Source: Chara braunii
Taxonomy: Eukaryota > Streptophyta > Charophyceae > Charales > Characeae
Direction: 5' to 3'
Assembly (NCBI GenBank): GCA_003427395.1
Contig: BFEA01000680.1
Coordinates: 453,794 to 487,147 of the forward strand
DNA: 33,354 bases
Part shown: positions 29,578-33,354 of the stretch, in pieces
Layout: each line of letters begins with the position of its first letter
Position numbering within the stretch: position 1 is the first letter of the stretch
The notes under the pieces: model-generated
The model's database searches: none
What the model saw: the letters and a program-made list of their open reading frames with translations, nothing else
What the model was told of the DNA's origin: nothing
Translations under genes and position numbers: made by a program

Positions 29578-30075
29578 GACTACCTAAACTTATAGAGCAG
29601 TCCGATCCTCCACCAAGTTCGTTTCTCTCTGATCCAATCTGTGCGAGGCAGTGAGACAGGCTACCTAAACTTATAGAGCGGTCTGTCCCCTGCCAAAATT
29701 ATTCCCTCAGAACAAAACAGGAGAAGGGTTGAACCACCTAAACTTACAGAGCGGTTCAGATCTTCTCATTCAGAATCAAAGAAATTGGAAGAACCCCAAA
29801 CAAAACGAGGCGACCCAAGGTACCTAAACTTATAGACCGCCTTGGGTTCCCAAAAGTCACTCACAGTCAAACTCCCACAGGTTAAAGCAGCCAGGACACC
29901 TAAACTTATAGAGCGTCCTGACCCTCCATGGAATTCACAGCACCAGGTCTTCCCAAACTTATGGGGACATCCCAGCCTTCAGAGCTTCAGACTACCTAAA
30001 CTTATAGAGCGGCCTGAGGCCCCATGCAAACCAAAAATAAACAAAGCGCTGGGCTTCCCCAAACTTAAGGGGACC
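29578..30075 (+). repeat. Hairpin array of copy B (8 units)
   Basis: Units carry the core CCTAAACTTATAGAGC or a shorter CCCAAACTTA. Paired arms are: GACT/AGTC (29578-29581, 29599-29602); GACAGGC/GTCTGTC (29655-29661, 29681-29687; one G.T); TGAACC/GGTTCA (29730-29735, 29753-29758); ACCCAAGG/CCTTGGGT (29813-29820, 29840-29847); CAGGAC/GTCCTG (29892-29897, 29915-29920); TCCC/GGGA (29951-29954, 29964-29967); TCAGACT/GGCCTGA (29987-29993, 30011-30017; one mismatch, one G.T); and TCCCC/GGGGA (30056-30060, 30069-30073). Spacer DNA between units is not repeated. Arms differ in nearly every unit, but almost all remain complementary. Confidence 0.9.
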
Positions 30076-30700
30076 TCCCTNCCTTAATGACCCAGTCAAA
30101 CTGCACACAACCTGCCTTCCTCCCAGCCTTCCCCCCGATGCAACCCACTTCGTTCACAATCTGGTTTCATGCAATCAGCAAAAACTAAGACTGAGATTGC
30201 ACACACGCTCCTTTACTGCAGTCTGACTTAAGTCCTAACAGTCAAACCAAATCAAAGTACATGATCCAAACAATACACTCAGTCAAACGTAGAGAGATGT
30301 ACAAGTAGGGGATGTAGCTGGGTTTATAGAGGGAGTTAAGGGATTACCACTCAGTTCTTTGCCTCCTGGACTCTGCCTGAGTCCCGTCAAGGCTCCCACA
30401 ATCGGTGGGGCAACCTCCCACGAAGGCCTTGGCGAGGGTTATGGGCCACACGCCCGCCTGCCGCCCTCCTCTCTGAGACAAAGGACCGAACTTTAGAGTA
30501 AGAAGGGCAGGATAAGAAGAAGTAAGACTCTCAAACTCAGGAAGGACACACTCAGACTCACGTGAGAGGGCCTCGATATCTTCATTCGCCTGAGGGCCCC
30601 GCGATGGTGGCCAGGTCCCGCAGCAACTTAGTCAAAACGAAATCCACTGCCGACTCTTGAGACTCTCTGGCGATACTTCAAGCCGCAGAGGTAACCCCCC

Positions 30701-31070
30701 CCCCTCCCTTGCAAGTCCGACCTTTCTTCCTAACAGAATTGCCTTTACGCAGCCCAGAACGGCTGCGTCTCGAACAGAGCACACCCTCGTGCCCTATTCG
30801 AAATAGGCATCACTCGCAGGGAAACGCACCGCACGCTGTAGCCACAGCGGCTACTGCCCAATAAAAACTTCGACGGTATACAGTAATGCAGCCTGCAACA
30901 GTAGGAACACAGTTCGTGCAGCGGAACGCAGCAACTGCGGCTGACCACACAACTCAGATTCAGAGTACTTCGGGATGAACTGTTGCCAAGTACACAGTTC
31001 AGAATCAGATTTGTTAAAGGCGGCTCGCAGTGGAGTACACAGTTTAGAATCAGATTTCTTAAAGGCGGCT
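30701..31070. repeat. Flank of copy B with 45-bp repeat
   Basis: A 45-bp unit beginning GTACACAGTT (30990 and 31035) is repeated twice and starts a third time at 31080. Because 45 is divisible by three, the plus-strand frame repeats a 15-residue phrase (VHSSESDLLKAARSG). No gene is recognised; this may mark a small tandem expansion. Confidence 0.7.
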
Positions 31071-31074
31071 CACA

Positions 31075-31265
31075 GTGGAGTACAAAGTAAGATTGCTTCC
31101 TTAGCAACTATGCTGCAGCACGGTCGGGCGGTGGCTGGGAAGACGTTGCGAGTGTAGACTACGGCCACGNGTGGAGTACAAAGTAAGATTGCTTCCTTAG
31201 CAACTATGCTGCAGCACGGTCGGGCGGTGGCTGGGAAGACGTTGCGAGTGTAGACTACGGCCACG
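31075..31265. other. 95-bp duplication across an N: assembly artefact
   Basis: 31075-31169 and 31171-31265 are identical 95-bp copies separated by one N at 31170. The same length recurs at the next N. Equal 95-bp overlaps on both sides of single Ns are what an assembler with k = 96 leaves when two overlapping contigs are scaffolded without merging. The true sequence probably has one copy. Confidence 0.85.
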
Positions 31266-31506
31266 GCCAGGTAAGCCTCCTCTCTCTCTTGACGAATCGT
31301 CGCCGCATAGCAGTCCGTAACAATCCGCAGTTGTGGACCGTAACACGTGGCAGTCGTTGGTACCCCGTTACCAAAGGTATCAGTTGTTCGAGCTGCTAGG
31401 CAGCCAGCCGTCTGCGCACCATCAACAGTAACGGTACCAGCCCGTGCTTGCACAACCAACTACAACCCTCCTTGCCGTCCAGTCTGCCCTCTCATGCCGT
31501 ATTCCA

Positions 31507-31697
31507 AAGGTGCACTGATTTGCAACAACCTTAGCACTTCACAGCGAGTACGGCATCGCTCTGACGAAAAGCCTGGGTATGACATGACACAGGGTGGCCG
31601 CNAAGGTGCACTGATTTGCAACAACCTTAGCACTTCACAGCGAGTACGGCATCGCTCTGACGAAAAGCCTGGGTATGACATGACACAGGGTGGCCGC
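31507..31697. other. Second 95-bp duplication across an N: assembly artefact
   Basis: 31507-31601 and 31603-31697 are identical 95-bp copies separated by the N at 31602, with exactly the same overlap length as the previous case. It should be collapsed before any gene model is built here. Confidence 0.85.
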
Positions 31698-33060
31698 CAG
31701 CTGAATACCATTGGACACTGTCGCAGACAAGGTCCACAGCGAGAGCACTGTCACTCCCGGCGAAGCCTGTCGTGCCTGTTAAATCCCTTGTTTATCCCTG
31801 CGACGAGGTAGGAGGAGGCCACTCCCCCTCCCATAGGCAGGACTCCGCCTCCGACCGCCACACTACCTGCTACCCCGACCGTTAGGCCCCGTAGAATCGG
31901 ACTGAGTCTGTCTCGGGAATCCGGGAAGGCATACCTTAGCCTTCAACCTCATTTGGCCCGCTCCACAGCTCGGTCCCAGGTAGGAGCCGGCCCGCTGTTT
32001 ACCCCGCCCTGCTTGTGTTCTCATCGGCTCCCCGATCCTGTAAGCCAAGGTCGAGTCTCCTTTGCGGAGGAGACCAGGTACGTGCTCCCACTCGCCCCCT
32101 CTCTCTCTCTCTCCCGATCTCGGTTGACCTCTCTCTCTGTGCACAGCGTGGCCGCCCTTATGCTGGTTCCGTCAACAAGGGCAACGGAATCACATGAATC
32201 TGTCCCTGAAACCCGGTCAGGTCCACTCCATACCTCATCTCACAATTAACTGCCACCTCGGGCGCAGCCTATGCATCATCTAACTCCTAGCTTACTAACC
32301 GAGTGCTCAAACTGACACCAGACTTGCGATTGCCCGGGCCAAAACCCCCAAAGTCGAATTTTGTTCCGACACAATTGGTCAAGAAATGACCGAAATATTC
32401 GATCTTCACTCTCTGTTTCCATTCGCCCCCATAGCTCGGCGCACTGCGTTTTCTCCCTAGCCCCTAAATCACTAACCCACCACCCAAACTAACACCATAG
32501 TCAGGTTCGCCCGGGGTCAGAACCCCGGGAATGCCTCTCCTCTCTCTCGATTCCGTTAAGGAATGAGAGAATTATGTTGTTCAGCTCGCGTCCAAGCTAA
32601 CACCCCGCCATCTTTATTTTCTGCGAATGCACCTGGCGCCAAACCTCGACCAGGTTCATTCGCCTTTCCTACACCCTGTCACCCTTCCTTTCTTCCCACG
32701 CTTCAGCGCCCGACCAGTCCGCTGCTGGTCACGCCCGCTACCTCTCAGCGTTCGTCCCCCTTACTGCGCTCCGCTCCTTCTCCCCCCTATCCTCGAATGT
32801 ACCTGGAGCAGACGGGCCGTCTTGGTCCATCCTCCCATGCTGCTGCTATCTCGCTCCGCTATCCGCTTTTCCCCTCCTCGTTGCCTGCTGCCTGGCGCCA
32901 CACTGCCACCCTCACTCCTTCGTCGTTCAACAGAAAAAATGTGGAAAAAATCCATCAAGTTTCCAACTCGGTGCCCGTGGTGGACCAGCGTTGGAACGAC
33001 GATAAATGCCTTGCCCGACCGTTGGACCATCACCGTTGTGTGTTTCCAACAGTTTGATCA
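31698..33060. other. C-rich non-genic stretch with a degenerate repeat
   Basis: C/T-rich DNA with (CT)n at about 32099-32114. Words like CAAACTGACACCAGA (about 32308) and CAAACTAACACCATA (about 32485) recur near 180 bp apart, each followed by a CCCGGG-containing word. The second includes a perfect hairpin CCCGGGG/CCCCGGG (32510-32516 and 32523-32529). Donor-like CAGGTAAG, CAGGTAGG and CAGGTACG words occur near 31266, 31977 and 32075, but no exon is supported. Long Pro/Ser-rich frames (32563-33100) follow from base composition. Confidence 0.45.
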
Positions 33061-33232
33061 ACACGTGGCCAACGTTGGTCCAACAATTGTTCAACGTTGA
33101 TCCAACGTCTTTCCAACACGTCTGTGTTGAAATTAAAGTGCTGTCAGGTTGCCATGACAGAAGTTGACTACTGCGGGCCAATTTAGGCACAATCACATTG
33201 AATCCACCTGATTTGGCCCGCGGTAGTCAACT
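33061..33232. repeat. Palindromic cluster and 19-bp hairpin arms
   Basis: Words CCAACGTTGG, TCCAAC and CAACGTTGATCCAAC crowd 33061-33120. CTGTCA/TGACAG forms a hairpin near 33143-33162. Then GTTGACTACTGCGGGCCAA (about 33163-33181) faces TTGGCCCGCGGTAGTCAAC (about 33213-33231), a 19-bp inverted repeat with one mismatch around a 31-base centre. A short MITE-like or foldback relic is possible, but no target-site duplication is apparent. Confidence 0.7.
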
Positions 33233-33354
33233 ATGGACTTGGACGAGGTGCGCGGGTTAACAATTGCGCACGGAAAGCGAACACATAAAAAAAATGGAGC
33301 GCACGAAACAGCGTCGCACCCCTGACGAAAGGAAGATGAAGCCGGTCCTGGTTG
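33233..33354. other. Right edge, nothing recognised
   Basis: Short non-genic end of the window without a visible repeat or coding signal. Confidence 0.4.

Larger units (their letters stand above)
27655..30700 (+). repeat. Dispersed repeat family, copy B (GC-rich, best preserved)
   Basis: Modules match copy A in order: 5' module (27655-28500) with GGCGTATCCCCGCCGAGCTA near 27776; TATA-like box (28513-28519); a block aligning with copy C (28840-29030); hairpin (29547-29565); hairpin array (29578-30075); and 3' module (30100-30700). The 123-bp tandem of copies A and C is absent. Copy B keeps C/G where A, C and D more often have T/A. That fits the youngest or least methylated copy. No transposase or terminal repeats are seen. 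The N at 30081 has no duplicated flanks and is an ordinary ambiguity or gap. Confidence 0.75.
31070..31711 (-). other. Long minus-strand frame with one in-frame TAG, uncertain
   Basis: On the minus strand a frame runs from 31711 to 31070 with a single TAG at 31462-31460 and the phase unchanged. Both artefact duplications add 96 bases (95 plus N), so they do not disturb the frame. The predicted product is Cys/Thr/Ala-rich (for example CYGPQLRIVTDCYAATIRQ). I recognise no domain. Plus-strand frames also cover the same DNA, so coding is unproven. Confidence 0.2.

Noticed and set aside
31075-31697. True tandem duplications of 95 bp
   Set aside because: Two unrelated duplications of identical length, each split by one N, are best explained by unmerged contig overlaps.
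32563-33100. 157-164 codon plus-strand frames
   Set aside because: Two overlapping frames are both open because the DNA is C-rich and poor in A. The products are Pro/Ser-rich with no domain, and they run into the palindromic cluster.

Overview
This window looks like nuclear DNA from a eukaryote with a large, repeat-rich genome. A plant or streptophyte/green alga is the best fit. It has no dense run of genes, long microsatellites and homopolymers, a decayed Helitron transposase, tRNA-derived repeats, and several large diverged copies of one dispersed repeat. The species cannot be read from the sequence. A charophyte-type alga is only a guess. Two 95-bp exact duplications, each split by one N, show this is a short-read de Bruijn assembly scaffold.

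Layout: 1-3540 is non-genic, with short tandem duplications, a tRNA-like relic on the minus strand (1444-1514), TATC microsatellite, and GTACG/poly-A repeats. 3545-4215 is partial copy D of the main repeat family. 4636-5960 alternates GTCCG-rich blocks with A-rich runs. 7075-10860 is copy A. 11729-12215 is a tandem array of tRNA-like heads. 14486-14880 is a foldback repeat. 14950-17390 is copy C on the minus strand. 18299-19330 may hold weak exons, a possible intron and a 12-bp hairpin. 19481-21512 (minus) is a Helitron Rep relic, with a 339-codon frame upstream (22035-23054). 25158-26621 (minus) is one 488-codon frame broken by four in-frame stops. 26720-27480 is TGCC-type low complexity. 27655-30700 is copy B, the most GC-rich. 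30740-33354 is C-rich non-genic sequence with duplications and palindromes.

The most unusual thing is inside copies A, B and C. Each holds an array of hairpins at the same relative place. Within an array, the loop core is conserved while the stem differs from unit to unit, and in the better-preserved units its two arms still match. The loop core differs between the three copies. In A and B the array lies downstream of a conserved TATA-like box with its own inverted repeat, so the hairpins may be transcribed. I know of no named element with this design. Its function is unknown.

No intact, confidently functional protein-coding gene was found. The two best coding signals (Helitron Rep and the 488-codon frame) both carry premature stops, mostly of the kind made by C-to-T change (CAG to TAG, CGA to TGA, TGG to TGA). 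Most of the window is therefore best read as decayed mobile and repetitive DNA.
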